Source of the DNA: Kappaphycus alvarezii
Taxonomy: Eukaryota; Rhodophyta; Florideophyceae; Gigartinales; Solieriaceae
DNA: 64,000 bases
Reading direction: 5' to 3'
Assembly (NCBI GenBank): GCA_002205965.3
Contig: NADL03000099.1
Span: 248,001 to 312,000, forward strand
The notes beneath the pieces were generated by a model. It was not told the DNA's origin and searched no databases. It was given only the letters and a program-made list of their open reading frames with translations. Made by a program: the position numbers and the translations under genes. The first letter of the stretch is position 1; the number at the start of each line of letters is the position of its first letter. Shown in pieces: positions 10,571-20,720 of this stretch.

Positions 10571-11515
10571 CCTCTTGAAGGGGTCCCACCCACCTCAAGC
10601 ATATAACTTTCTTCTAATTTTGACTTAACTTCTTTTTCGGTCCACCTGTGTCCGTACGATAAAATAAAGTGAGTTCCTCCTGAAATTACAGAACCATACA
10701 AAAGATTACTGGGTTGCTCATACTAAGGAAGGACTCTCATAATGTGAGACGAGATGCGAGCTAAAATGGGAGGAAAGCTGCGATTCTGGACCAGATAGCA
10801 AAACTTTTCAGTTGCCACAGTTGGGCCCTGACGATGGAGTATCGACAGGAACAGAAGAAAAGGACATTTTTAGCGTTTTCATCGAGGATACGTCGAGAAT
10901 GAGCATGTAGAGCGCCGAGGGGTATTAGCTGGATGGATGGTAACACTGTAGGAATAAACAGATAAACTCAGGTGTGTGATCCCCCTCCATGGACAGTGAG
11001 GACATAATTTATTCATCTATTTATGCAAAGAGGAAAGGTTTGCAAGCACCGTACAGTTTTTAAAAGTGTTCCGTTATATGTGCGGCATTTCCTGAATTAT
11101 GGTTTCGAGTTCATAAGATTCTGAACCTCCTCACCATTCGCAGTAAACCAAGCCATCTCTGTAATTTTTAGCTCAGCCTCAGCTCCCAATGCCCCGTCAT
11201 TTATCCTTCTCAATAAAAAAACATTCAGCGTACTTACTCCATGCGGTGAATGGTGTCTCTCGCCTCATTATGTTGATTTTAACATTAACGGAAACATAAA
11301 ACGCTTCCGTTGTCAACAGGCAGTTGGGGATCATCCAAAGCGTTTACATGCGGCCCAAACCTTCATACGGGGGGAAATATTTCGGTTTACTTAATTTTTC
11401 TGATAACAGGGGTAGGATAGTGGAGTTACTTGAATGGGTTTTCAGTCGTTTATCACTGGTGTAACAGTCCAAATGTGCACCGTTGCAAAGTACTTAAAAT
11501 TAAGTTGGCATTGGG
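10571..11515. other. No gene recognised
   Basis: Short unassigned frames only. Near 10470-10580 the minus strand has a QAWCESSAKLFWKADDW segment like the family A LINE at 12.9 kb, so the left edge is LINE-derived. The rest is AT-rich. Confidence 0.4.
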
Positions 11516-12075
11516 TGCAAAATAATTGGGATAAGTAGATCCAAAAAATAAATAGTTCCAACTTGAATAAATAAATAAATGTCACAATTGGACTTAGAAT
11601 GAATAATGAAAAAGAAAACCGAATTTAATGATAGCTGATCGAGGGGAATATTTCGATGGCCCAGGGATATAAAAAAGTATTGCTAATAACCTAGGACTAT
11701 TTTATACTCTACACCAGGTTGGGCCTGCTACCAAAATCAGGTGGGCCGTACAATAATTTTGGTAGACATGATTCATGATCAGCAATAATTATTGCAGTTT
11801 TTTCCAGGTAATCACTCATCCAGATAATAATTTTTTGGGAGCATAAATGCAATAATTTTAGCCTGTATAATATAAAAACCCAACTGTAGGACCTAGAAAT
11901 TATTTCACACTGAATTCAGCATAAAATAAGTCCAGTATAAAATAGATAAAATTATTCCTTGATGATTCACAATAAATATAAATCGTAGGCCTCAATAACA
12001 AATATTGCTCCACAATTCAGCATAACTGTAGGACACCGGGATAGAGATTAAAATATTTGGTCAATTTATTTCACA
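11516..12075 (-). mobile_element. Copia solo LTR with target duplication
   Basis: A 560-bp sequence that is the reverse complement of the Copia LTR at 31100-31654, moderately diverged. It begins TGCAAAATAATTGGGAT, ends TTTCACA, and is flanked by a perfect TTGGG duplication (11511-11515 and 12076-12080). No internal region remains, as expected after LTR-LTR recombination. It sits just past the C-terminal coding end of the family A LINE at 12.1 kb. Confidence 0.87.
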
Positions 12076-12080
12076 TTGGG

Positions 12081-13016
12081 TGACTAAGCTCTGCGTGTTG
12101 CGGTGCGCGACAAATTACGGATGCTGCACATGTTGACCAGATTAAGTAGCTGAACTTCTGATACAGGCGAGTTTTCATTCCTCCCGTCGAGCATCCGCTA
12201 CGGGACGCTACTGCTGCCGCACATGTCTCTATAACCTTGGATGATTCTAAAGAAGGTGACCCTAACTAGTCGAAGGCTAGTGGTACAAAATCCCATCCTA
12301 GCTTTGATCGTCCCGGCATTTCCTCGCCTGGAATCGCTGCCACCTTCGTAGCTAATTCCCTCTTCTTCCGCTTTTCTGCTGCGTTTGCAACAGCTCGCGC
12401 TTCCCGTGCTGCCATTGACTTATAGCTCTCTTGGAACGGGGATGATACAGTCACGTCATACGCCACTAGGAGAGGGGACTGGGTGTTTGTTGCATCAGAC
12501 CTTGGGTGCAACAGAATGTCTGCGGGTCGCGCATTCAGTCCAGGAAGTAAGTACTTCACTTCGTATTGAACGCTGACTCCTGCTGTCTTGAACAGCTCTC
12601 GGCCAATTATCTTAACCACCGCTGTGTGACGGTTGGTCCATCCGAGACCTTTGTTGCATAAGTCTACTGTATGGTCTCCTAAAACGTCCACGGGCCTGTG
12701 GCACTCCGCGCACCGCAGCGGAGCAATGTCATCAAACACGGGCACTCCCAGATAGCGACGGAGCATTACAGTCCACATTTCGTCGTACGTTCGGTTGACC
12801 GCAGACTGATGCGCAGTGAGGAACGCTGCTGCAGGCGTTTCCATGTATGCTTTGGGCCAATCCTTCGCCGAATATCTTCTTCCGAGTGCGTTGGGGGATT
12901 GGGGAATCTTGCCCATTCATCATCCTTCCAGAAGGACTTTGCTGCCGACTCGCCCCAGGCTCGATATAGAACGTTTTGTGGATTATCGGGCTTGGCAGCA
13001 AATGAATGTGTTTGTA
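12081..13016 (-). pseudogene. LINE family A: zinc knuckle, endonuclease, C-terminus
   Basis: The best family A copy. The minus strand encodes SLSGKW-type and RAWGESAAKSFWKDDEW linker blocks near 12.9-13.0 kb. After a frame change, an open stretch 12916-12266 contains a zinc knuckle (CAECHRPVDVLGDHTVDLC...NRH) and RLE motifs (LLPGLNARPADILLHP and AYDVTVSSP), and ends DFVPLAFD. A TAG then interrupts the LGSPS...STCAASVI C-terminus (12266-12095). The role in an active element is second- and first-strand target cleavage at integration. The frame upstream is open across the Tc1 insertion at 13017 and resumes at 13908-13945. The stop and frameshift make it inactive. Confidence 0.75.
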
Positions 13017-13905
13017 CAGTGCACGAAATTGTTATAAATACACCATCGGTGGGGGCCAAAACCTGTCCTTCAGTGAGGCTGCATTACTAGTCAACTGAAT
13101 TTTTGAAATAAAATAAGGCGCTGAATCCGAATATGGACTCGAAGTAAAGGTAGATCGAATAGAAACGGTTTTTCTTTAAAAAATCGAAAGAAATTCGTTT
13201 AATTACACGAAATTGTATAAGGCACAAGTTATTCAAAAGTATACGGATGGCGGGAAAAGGGGATACGTGCGAAACTTTTTGCGCAAACAAATAGTTTAAA
13301 TCCAGACCTTACCCTCCCAAATGCCCAAAGCTCATTTCATAGCATCAATATGCCTCCGGGAAAGTTACTCACCCAATTTGAAAAAGGCCAGATCTTGGCC
13401 TTGCGCCATGAGTGCGTGACCGTCAGAGAAATTGCTCGTCGTTTGAATCTGTCCCTAGGAGCAGTCGAAGAATTTCTCAAGCGCCCGGGGGTAGTTGACT
13501 CCCGCAAGTCGTCACGGAACGCAAAAAGAATTCCGAAACTTCAAGTTCGTCGACTACTGCAAGTGGCCGCCAAGGGTGAAAAGTCAGCGAGGGAGCTCCA
13601 AAGCGCTCTTGATTTACCGGTCGGAATTCGAAGGGTACAGCAGATATTGAATGAAGCGCCGAATTTGAAGTACAAAAAAATGTTGAAGCGTCCATCAATG
13701 TTACAAAGGCATAAAGACACAAGACTTGGCTGGGCAAAGGAGATGCTGCAGAAAGGGCAGGAATTTTGGCGTTCTGTGGTCTTCTCGGATGAGAAAAAAT
13801 ACAACTTGGACGGGCCACATGGTTTATCAAGTTACTGGCATGACCTCAGGACAGATGAGCGTATGTTTTCTACACGGCACCACTGTATAACCATTTCGTG
13901 CACTG
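13017..13905 (+). mobile_element. Tc1/mariner element, internally deleted
   Basis: An 889-bp unit bounded by inverted repeats matching CAGTGCACGAAATNGTTATA (19/20 between the ends) and by TA on both sides (13015-13016 and 13906-13907), the Tc1/mariner target. It lies inside the family A LINE, whose frame is open across the site. Its transposase gene is present only as an N-terminal half, so the element is non-autonomous. Confidence 0.82.
13350..13905 (+). pseudogene. Tc1-like transposase, truncated
   Basis: The ORF opens at 13350 with LTQFEKGQILALRHE and two helix-turn-helix blocks (REIARRLNLSLGAV; KSARELQSAL...RRVQQIL). It then continues with the catalytic-core start VVFSDEKKYNLDGPHG and YWHDLR. 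The first catalytic Asp is in FSDE. The second Asp and final Glu of the DDE triad are absent, because the frame runs from the ...MFST segment straight into the right inverted repeat and stops at 13958. An internal deletion removed roughly the C-terminal half (Tc1 transposases are usually ~340 residues). The word set NLDGPxG...YWHDLR is, from memory, typical of oomycete and some fungal elements. Confidence 0.75.
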
Positions 13906-13945
13906 TATGCTCCATTTTCCTGATAAGAGCAATCGCAGACGAGGA

Positions 13946-14835
13946 CTACTGTAAGTAGGGTACCCACTTACTGTACATACCCTGAGAATGGAGGTTCTCT
14001 GGAATATACACAATTTCAAGTTGTGGCCTTATGTGTCGCTCTAAACTCCTTCCAACAAACAGTTGGCGTTATTCTGGACGAGCCTCGTCGCGTGACGAGC
14101 GAACAACTTTTGTTGCGCATCAGCAATCGGAACGGCAGCCCGTGCGGCAATGCCAGTCGCCACCCGGTTGGCGAAGTCCCGAGCGGTGGGGCGCCAGCCC
14201 CCCAACGTGGAGAGTGGAAGGGCAATGAAGCGATGCCCAGGACCCTTGGAACGTATCAACTCGGCAAAGCGAGTGTCCTTGCCAAGGCGAGCATGGTTAA
14301 GGGGCTTGAGTGGGCATCGCGCCAGGGAGGGGAGGCGGGCGGGGGGTCAAGGGATGGATGACGGTTGCGTCATAATAGTCCGTGCCCCCGTTCTCTCCAA
14401 GCGCCTTGATGTCCGGGCGAACTGCATGGCCGGGTTGTGGGGGCTCGAGGGCAGGGTGTCGGGCGGCTTTGGAGAGGTCTGCGACAAACAACCGTTTTTG
14501 CGAGTCGTGCCGCCACCCACGGGTGGATCCATAGCCACAGCACATCTCGTGGCGGTATACCCTTTTTGAGTTGATTGCGGTTGTCTGGAAAACCATGGGA
14601 TAGATCGGATATATCTTCCAAGAGTAAAACACCCATACCTTCCCATCTCGTGGTTACCGTACTGGTCCATGAGTGCCGTACATCCCCCCTTGTGGCATTT
14701 TGAAGCTGGAGGAAACAGTGGTACCCGGCAATAGAACTGCAACCACGTCTGGAAATGTTTGGGTGTTGTATGGGTTTACTTGAATGGGTTGGTACACTTA
14801 ATTTTCCTGATAACAGCAATCGCAGACGAGGAAAT
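13946..14835 (-). pseudogene. Diverged LINE fragments
   Basis: The minus strand carries a diverged family B-like C-terminus near 14041-14259 (LPLSTLGGWRP...NANCLLEG) and RLE-like pieces in shifted frames between 14300 and 14500. Near 14.7-14.83 kb it carries a second copy of the LLLSGKxS...THS linker block that also occurs at 13.9 kb. A short retroposon is inserted at 14553. The pieces are too broken for a single gene model. Confidence 0.5.
14553..14643 (+). mobile_element. Short LINE-tailed retroposon
   Basis: A 91-bp insertion bounded by CATCTCGTGG on both sides (14543-14552 and 14644-14653). It starts CGGTATACCC, continues with the TTTTTGAGT...GGTTGTCTGGAAAACC core and ends ACACCCATACCTTCC. 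It is one of the longest copies of the family and helps define the 5' extent. Confidence 0.68.
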
Positions 14836-15069
14836 GTTTGGGTTAGTTTACTGCGAGTGGAACATAGGGTGAAATACCCATTAGCCTGTGCGGTGTGGCT
14901 GCGGCGGAGAAAAAAACTGCGGTGAAAGTGGACGTGCTATGGAACGGCGACTAAAAAGTTGCTGCGAGCCCTGTCGGCAGACATGCGGCGTTCGAAGCAA
15001 CCACTAATGCAGAATGCCGCTGCAGGAGTGTGTGCCTGACCTTGGGGAATTGGTCCTTGGCACGATTGG

Positions 15070-15457
15070 CTACGGAAGAGTGCCATCTCCGTCATGAGGG
15101 AAAAGGCGTCTGGGTGCCAGCCGCCGAGGGTGGGGATTGTGACGGGAAGCAGTCAATTCCTGCCCAGCAATCGAGCAATAATCTCCGGGTATTTTTGGAG
15201 CTTTTCCACATGAGCGACGTTCAAGCTGGTGAGGGGGTCGAAGGTCCCCGTCCTCCGATGAGAGGGTGCCAAGGGGTTGACAAATGTGACATCGAAGGAA
15301 TCGGTGCCCCCGGTAGCACAAGTCGCCCTGATGTCTGGTCTGGCTTTGTGTTCTCCTGGTGGTCTTGGCTCGAGGGTGGGGTGCCTTGCGGCAAGGGCGA
15401 GGTTGCTCAACACTCATAAGTCAGTAAACTTGTCAGGTCGCTCCTTTATTCTCAGCC
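15070..15457 (-). pseudogene. LINE family B endonuclease fragment
   Basis: The minus strand encodes an RLE segment: an ARPDI-type motif, TGGTDSFDVTFVNPLAPSH, then FDPLTSLNVAHVEK and LLGRN, leading into a stop and the TIPTLGGWHPDAF block. The DVT aspartate is kept. The C-terminus after 15100 is diverged. Its right edge is the target site of the 15469 insertion. Confidence 0.62.
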
Positions 15458-15468
15458 CTGTACAGAGA

Positions 15469-15730
15469 ATGCTGACAGACGTGGCTAGGCACGCCGCACG
15501 AGCCATGGAGACCTTTGGGCGGGTGCGATCTGTTCTTATACAAAGACACGCTGCGGCGACGGTTTCGTCCAACGCGAGTATGGCTTATGGCTGGCCTCAA
15601 ACCAGCCCTGTGAGGTCGCATCTGATGACTCTGCCTCATTTTCACACACTCTAATACCCAGACCTGCACCTTTAGTCTTCGGGAAACAGCCGTCCCACAT
15701 TCCTAATCAGTAAAGCACCCCAATTCCCCC
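15469..15730 (+). mobile_element. 5'-truncated LINE family B insertion
   Basis: A 262-bp insertion flanked by CTGTACAGAGA (15458-15468 and 15731-15741). It begins inside the C-terminal coding region (MLTDVARHAARAMETFG...SNAS in the plus frame) and ends with a C-rich tail (AAAGCACCCCAATTCCCCC). This is the classic 5'-truncated LINE structure with an 11-bp duplication. Confidence 0.77.
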
Positions 15731-15741
15731 CTGTACAGAGA

Positions 15742-16261
15742 GAGTTGCAACGCCGTGGTGACCGAGTTGTTGATCGAAAGAGATTGTTATTCGTCAAGAG
15801 TCGAAGTTGGGACGCGACACAGAGGGCTGGCTTTGTTCCAAATTTCGGCTTGGTAAAGAACAGCGGGTTTTTCAAGGGCTATTGGTACAGTTTACGGGGC
15901 GCTTTCCAGAGGCTGGATGTGGCTGGCTTTACAATGGCGAAGAACTGTGAAGAGGGAAATTCATCCAGAGGTACAGTGTAAGAGCAGTTCATCTCGGATA
16001 TTTCGAGGACAGTAAACGTGCATCGTACGCGTTGCGTACAGTTCGATGCGGGATGAAGACATACGTACATATCGAGTATCAGGTACTACAGGAACGAGGC
16101 AGCAGGATGGGCTGATTGACGGGTATGAAGAATTTGGACAAAGTTATGTGTACTGAGAAAATAATCGTAACGCAGCATCTATAATCTAAGAGTGACGTCC
16201 CTCCCCCGACAAGGTTGCAGTTGCCACGACAGTTGAGAGGAGACAGCAGTACAGTATACAA
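15742..16261. other. Intergenic, TACTGTAC-type motif
   Basis: No gene recognised. A GTACAGTATAC motif lies just past the stop of the gene at 16262, in its presumed 3' flank. Confidence 0.4.
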
Positions 16262-16756
16262 TTAAGCGACGAGGACCAACCAGAAGCAAAAAGCGACCAT
16301 CTCGATTCTCATAGTATCGCTGAATGCGATATTCCAAAGGCCATCATCCTCATAAACAAAGCGGCCAACCTCACCACCAGCCTTTCTCTTCACCAAAACG
16401 CCACCCTCACCCCACTTGATATCGACCTTGCTACCGCCCAAAGCGACGCGAATAACGCCACCCTCTTCTTCTTCCTCGACACGTGCCATGCCCTTGTCGA
16501 CGCCGTCGGGAGTGGTGAGAAGCCATGAGCGTTTCGAATCGCCCGGGGTGATGACGAGATGTGTATCGGAGTTTAACATGAGGAGTGTGCCGGAGGAGGG
16601 CTGGACGTTGCGAGCACGCTTTGCGGGGGGTGGAGGGAGGGAGAGAACGACGTTGAGGGGTTGGCCGATGAGGGAGTGAGGAGGGAGGGAGGCGAGGGTG
16701 GCTAGTGGAGTGCGGGTTTGCAAGTGCCTGCCGCGGAAGAAGTGAGTAGTGTTCAT
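16262..16756 (-). CDS. Hypothetical intronless gene
   Basis: A 164-residue frame I cannot name with confidence. The N-terminus is Thr/Pro-rich. Residues ~60-155 look like alternating beta strands (TLLMLNSDTHLVITP, VIRVALGGSKVDIKW, GGVLVKRKAGGEVGRFVY) with a short Glu run. It closes with a hydrophobic segment (MVAFCFWLVLVA) that ends the protein. The pattern of a beta-rich domain finishing in a hydrophobic helix recalls tubby-C-terminal-like/DUF6593 proteins of fungi; that is a shape resemblance only. The ATG is in good context (AAACCATGAAC) after a long pyrimidine-rich leader. It is likely a real host gene: GC-rich, single frame, no stops. Confidence 0.5.
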   Translation of the reverse strand: MNTTHFFRGRHLQTRTPLATLASLPPHSLIGQPLNVVLSLPPPPAKRARNVQPSSGTLLMLNSDTHLVITPGDSKRSWLLTTPDGVDKGMARVEEEEEGGVIRVALGGSKVDIKWGEGGVLVKRKAGGEVGRFVYEDDGLWNIAFSDTMRIEMVAFCFWLVLVA

Positions 16757-17135
16757 GGTTTGATTGGAGGGGTTGGAAGTGAAGAATCAAGTTGAGGAGG
16801 AATGTTAGTGCTGGGTTGTGATGGCTTGGGGAGAAGAAGGTTGAACACGAGGAGTTGTGGGGAATTTATAGATGTGTTTGTCGGGGGAGGCGAGGGGGCC
16901 GAGACAGGTGATGATCGGGGTGGTGGGGGGTTGTGAAAGAGAATAGATGTAAAATGGTGACAGCACGACAGATTGATTAATTGATTTGTTGTTTGTGAGC
17001 GGAAAGAGTAGGTTGAGTGGGTGAGGGGGAGAGAGTCGGGCCAGATTGGCGGTTTGTTTGTGATGGGAGATAAAGGGAGCGGGGGTGATTCCGCCGGAAC
17101 GACGAGTTTCTGTGCTGGGAAGATGAGGATCAAAT
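16757..17135 (-). promoter_or_regulatory. Pyrimidine-rich upstream region
   Basis: On the minus strand this region is C/T-rich and directly precedes the ATG at 16756. It is open in one frame, but the translation is low-complexity Pro/Ser/Thr. I read it as 5' leader and promoter, not coding. Confidence 0.35.
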
Positions 17136-18770
17136 CGGGTGATGTAACATGAGATTCAGTATGATCGGGGTTAAACGGCTGAAAGGCATCAAACAGACTG
17201 GAATTTTTGTATCAAATGGTTTACAATAATTGAAGAAACGTCATCGATTTCGGGGACGTAGTGGCCACCGGCAAAAGTCCACGCGGTATTGCCCTGGCTG
17301 CTCTTGTGGATAATTAAAAAGTGTACTGTACTGTTGCAAAAATTGGGTGCAATCCTGTACGGGTGACCTTGGAGCGGCAGCCGTCCTTGCCAGCAACGTT
17401 CTCCCACTACTGTCCGTCATCGTATTGACCAATCATGCTTATATGCAGCTCGGCAGCCCACCTCTCGAGGGCGCACCAATGCAGGCCAGCATGTTGCCTG
17501 CCACCAATCGAATAAATGTTGACCACGCCACTTGTTCCATTTGCTACTTGCGACATTTTTAGTGCCTATTGGCCGTTTGCAACTATTCTTTACAGCAAGG
17601 TGACTATGAGTATTGGCATTCAAACATACTGTACAGTACAAACCGCATGTCAACCTAATCAACAAGCTGTCACAAAATATTTCCAAGTGCTTTTCCAACG
17701 CTGCCTTTTTTTATTACGCAACAGCAGCCCACATGAATCTTTTACGTGCTCATCATGGCACTATGCTGACGAGATATGCACTTGTTTGATCAGCACCAAA
17801 GGCACAATCAGCACTACCCTCAAATCACATTCGTCCAACGACATACGCATCACCAAGCCTCGTACAAGACCCATTCTACAACTCTACCCACTCGGCCGCA
17901 TATTCAGTCATACCAATTGCACTATGACCCCATCTTTGCCACCTCATACACATTGCCAAGCTTGTACTGAACAGTACAAAATTGCATCCTTTTCAAAACC
18001 AATTCCACAAACCGCCTCCAATTCCTGCATTCCTGCACCTGTACCCACATCTACAAAGTCGCCATGCTGTAAACACCCGTCAAGTCATCTATTCTTCGCC
18101 ATGTCGTCCCCGACACGAAGAAATCTACCCAACCCCTCCGAACCGCCACTCACCACCGCCCTTCCATTCCCATCTCATAATTTACCCTGTGCCCATACCC
18201 AAATGATCTGTTGTCAATATCTACCATCCCCATAATATGGCTATATTATACTGTACTGTACTGTGCCCCCACGCACAATGCTGCACTGCCGACCCATTCC
18301 TAGCACAACCATAATTTTCTCTACCTACCCCTCACACACACCACCTGTGTCTCCTTGCTGCGACTCACACCACCAATGTCTCGAAACCGCCCCCCTGAAA
18401 AAGTGCCCCCTCCCGCCTCACGACCCAACCGTTACTTTCTACGGGACAGTCCAAGTCGCATGCGTTGACACCTGCCACGCACATAACCCCCACCCTTGTA
18501 CTACATGATCCACATCCACGTTGGTGGGTAAACCCCACTGCACGGCCATGATCCTACAACCTGTGGTGACCGGAGAGAGGCTGACCCCCGAGGCAAATCA
18601 CCTTGTCACACCACTTGCCTTCACATCTTTCTCCCATGCACTAGATTTTTAGCGTGCACTCGCTGCTGACGTCCCTGCACGCCTGCGTCGGTTTGTTTGG
18701 ACGCCATCTTTGCTGCATGATGCGATATTTGTTCGGGGCGAGTTTCCGCAACAATGTATACTGTAGTGAT
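17136..18770. other. C-rich intergenic region with TACTGTAC motifs
   Basis: A plus frame stays open from 17516 to 18235, but the translation is Ser/Thr/Pro/His/Cys-rich without a domain and looks like a by-product of C-rich DNA. TACTGTAC or GTACAGTA occurs near 17325, 17630 and 18248 (in tandem). Confidence 0.4.
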
Positions 18771-19950
18771 CAGTGGCTCACGTTGACGGTGGTGTTACCA
18801 ATGTGTGGTTGGTGATGTGTGGGGATGGATTTTTTGGGGGAATTACAGTGCAGTTGGGGACGGTGATGGTTGTGCTGGCATGGGCTTGTAGTATCTTGCC
18901 TCTTTGGCATTGGGTATACGCGTGGTTCGGGCAGGGCCGGCTGTTCAGTGGCCACTTGGTGCATTCAGCGTCAAGGATGCTACGCTTGTTGTGCTGCTGT
19001 CACTTCATCGCCGATTGCTTGCAGGGCATTCTAATGTTGGGGAAGTGGTTCCCAGGATGCAGGAAGGCTGTTGTTTGAATTGCGGACGTTATCTGGTGGA
19101 TTAACAGTTGTGACCGCGCTGCAGTTTGGTCGTGTCTGGTGTTCGTTCTGCATGCACAGCGTTTGGGGTCATCTACGATCTGAGGTGATGGTGGAATTGT
19201 CGAGAGCTGGAAAGGGGTCTTTGGCATTGCGTAATACCCTTTGCAATTTTACGTGGGCACTCTCCGGTGAGAAAATATCGCGGGTCTTGAGAGTATGAAT
19301 ACCGACGCGGTCCATACCTCTGCTGCGCATTGGAAAGGTGTACAGTACACCGACATTTTCCCGCTTGAGTAAAGGCATGCCCGCGGCTGCATCTTACGCC
19401 GAGTGGACGGGCACAGGGTCCAGGTACACATGATTTGTGTTTAGTGTGCACCGACTGATCGACTACTCAGGAAAGAGCTCACTGGATGGACCAAATCGGT
19501 CACGTGCAGTGGGGCTCGCGATATGATGGCCACAGCTGCCGATGACCGCAAGGCGCATCTGATACGCTGGTAGATGCGCGTCCAAATAGTAACGTCCTAG
19601 GTTTGGCATTTCCTGGCAACACGGGGTACAATACAAACTCCTCGATAATGAACACATTCTCCGTGTAAGAGGCACTAAGGAAGTCAAAAAATGGGGGCTG
19701 GGATCGAAACCCCGGGTCGCGGAAGGGTTCGGAGAGGGGCATCAGGCGCCCTGACAGCTTGTTGTAGGTTCTGGACTCTGCAGTGGTACCTGAGGGCGGC
19801 AGCTCTCGCGGCAAAGTGTTTTGTAATTGTGAGTAAGGACTATTTAAATGGGTGGTAATAGTGCTATTTTTCTGTTAAGCACTGGAAGGGGTTCTGTTTT
19901 TCTTTCGCACCTCTATTTGAGGGCTTCTAATTTTATTTTGTTTGTTTGTT
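18771..19950. other. No gene recognised
   Basis: Several short overlapping frames. The best is 19500-19814 on the minus strand (104 residues, no domain), which flows into a second frame to 19463. It could be a small broken gene. TGTACAGTACA lies near 19338. Confidence 0.35.
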
Positions 19951-19951
19951 G

Positions 19952-20007
19952 TCTTTTTTTTTTGTTTTCTTTTTTTTTGTTTTCTTTTTTTTTCTGTTGT
20001 TTTTTTA
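19952..20007 (+). repeat. Poly-T low-complexity tract
   Basis: A run dominated by T with regular G/C interruptions. On the minus strand it is an A-rich 3' flank just after the zinc-finger gene stop (20023), where AATAAAA/TATTGAA-like words could serve polyadenylation. Confidence 0.7.
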
Positions 20008-20022
20008 GTTCAATAAAATACT

Positions 20023-20676
20023 CTAATTACGTCTCTTCTCGCCGAGAAAGGAAGCTCTCCTACGGTGCTTGTTACTGCGCAGATGAGTCTCTAGGTCGAT
20101 CTCCTGGGCGAAGGCAATGTCGCAATCAGTACACAGCGGAGGGTCCTTGCTTTCCCTTAACCTTTGTTCTGCCCTTTGGTGCCTCCCACCAGCCTCGTGC
20201 ACAGCTTTTTGTCCGGAACTGACGAACTCGATGTCGCAGATGCGACAGTGAAACTTAGGCTTTTTGCCTTTCTTATTCCTCTCCCTTCTCTCCCTGTCTG
20301 TTGCGACTTTAAAAGCTGTGGTACAGACAAGGTCAATGCGGGCCTGGGCCCGGGAGGAAGTAGCCACGGAAGAGGACCCAAGGGCGGTTGTACGGTGCGA
20401 CGGACGGGACGAAGGCTGTGCAGAGCGAGGGGGTTGTCTTGAGTAGCTAGAGGCTTGGGAAGGAGACCCGTTCCGGATGGAGACCTGTTCGGATTCTTCG
20501 GACCCCTCCTCGGCCTCGTCGTCAATAAGGGGATGCCTAGGGTAAGCTGTGATGGCAGAGCTCTCCCCTTCGGTAGATCTGTTGACGAGGCCTTCCCTTT
20601 CTTCCCTCCGACGGAGTTCCTGATACCTTTGATGATCCTTCGGGGTGCGTAGTGGCTTCCTTAACCCTCCAACCAT
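20023..20676 (-). CDS. C2H2 zinc-finger protein
   Basis: A 217-residue intronless frame. The N-terminal ~120 residues are hydrophilic and Ser/Arg/Glu-rich, hence probably disordered. They are followed by two C2H2 fingers of the long-linker (U1/matrin-like, often dsRNA-binding) type. The first is CRICDIEF...H...H at about residues 145-168. The second is CTDCDIAF...HLRSNKHRRR at about 183-207. Basic residues follow each finger (RRASFLGEKRR at the end). This suggests a nuclear nucleic-acid-binding protein. The start is the first ATG of the frame. A 71-bp tandem repeat lies 45 bp upstream in the likely promoter, and a T-rich tract follows the stop. No frameshifts, so it is a good host-gene candidate. 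Confidence 0.65.
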   Translation of the reverse strand: MVGGLRKPLRTPKDHQRYQELRRREEREGLVNRSTEGESSAITAYPRHPLIDDEAEEGSEESEQVSIRNGSPSQASSYSRQPPRSAQPSSRPSHRTTALGSSSVATSSRAQARIDLVCTTAFKVATDRERRERNKKGKKPKFHCRICDIEFVSSGQKAVHEAGGRHQRAEQRLRESKDPPLCTDCDIAFAQEIDLETHLRSNKHRRRASFLGEKRRN

Positions 20677-20720
20677 TCCTCGAAGTTCCAGGAAGGTTTT
20701 TAGAGTATAGCAGTCACTGA

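Noticed and set aside
13914..14833. ~30-bp target duplication around 13945-14803
   Set aside because: The similarity extends well beyond 30 bp and is coding (LLLSGK block), so these are two homologous LINE fragments, not a duplicated target.
16753..17133. 126-residue Pro/Ser-rich minus-strand frame
   Set aside because: It overlaps the start of the 16262-16756 gene and is best explained as its pyrimidine-rich leader.
17516..18235. 239-residue plus-strand open frame
   Set aside because: Composition is Ser/Thr/Pro/Cys/His-rich with no domain, and other frames are equally open. It looks like a by-product of C-rich DNA.
19463..19814. Small minus-strand gene in two frames
   Set aside because: No motif, and a frameshift is required; not enough to call.
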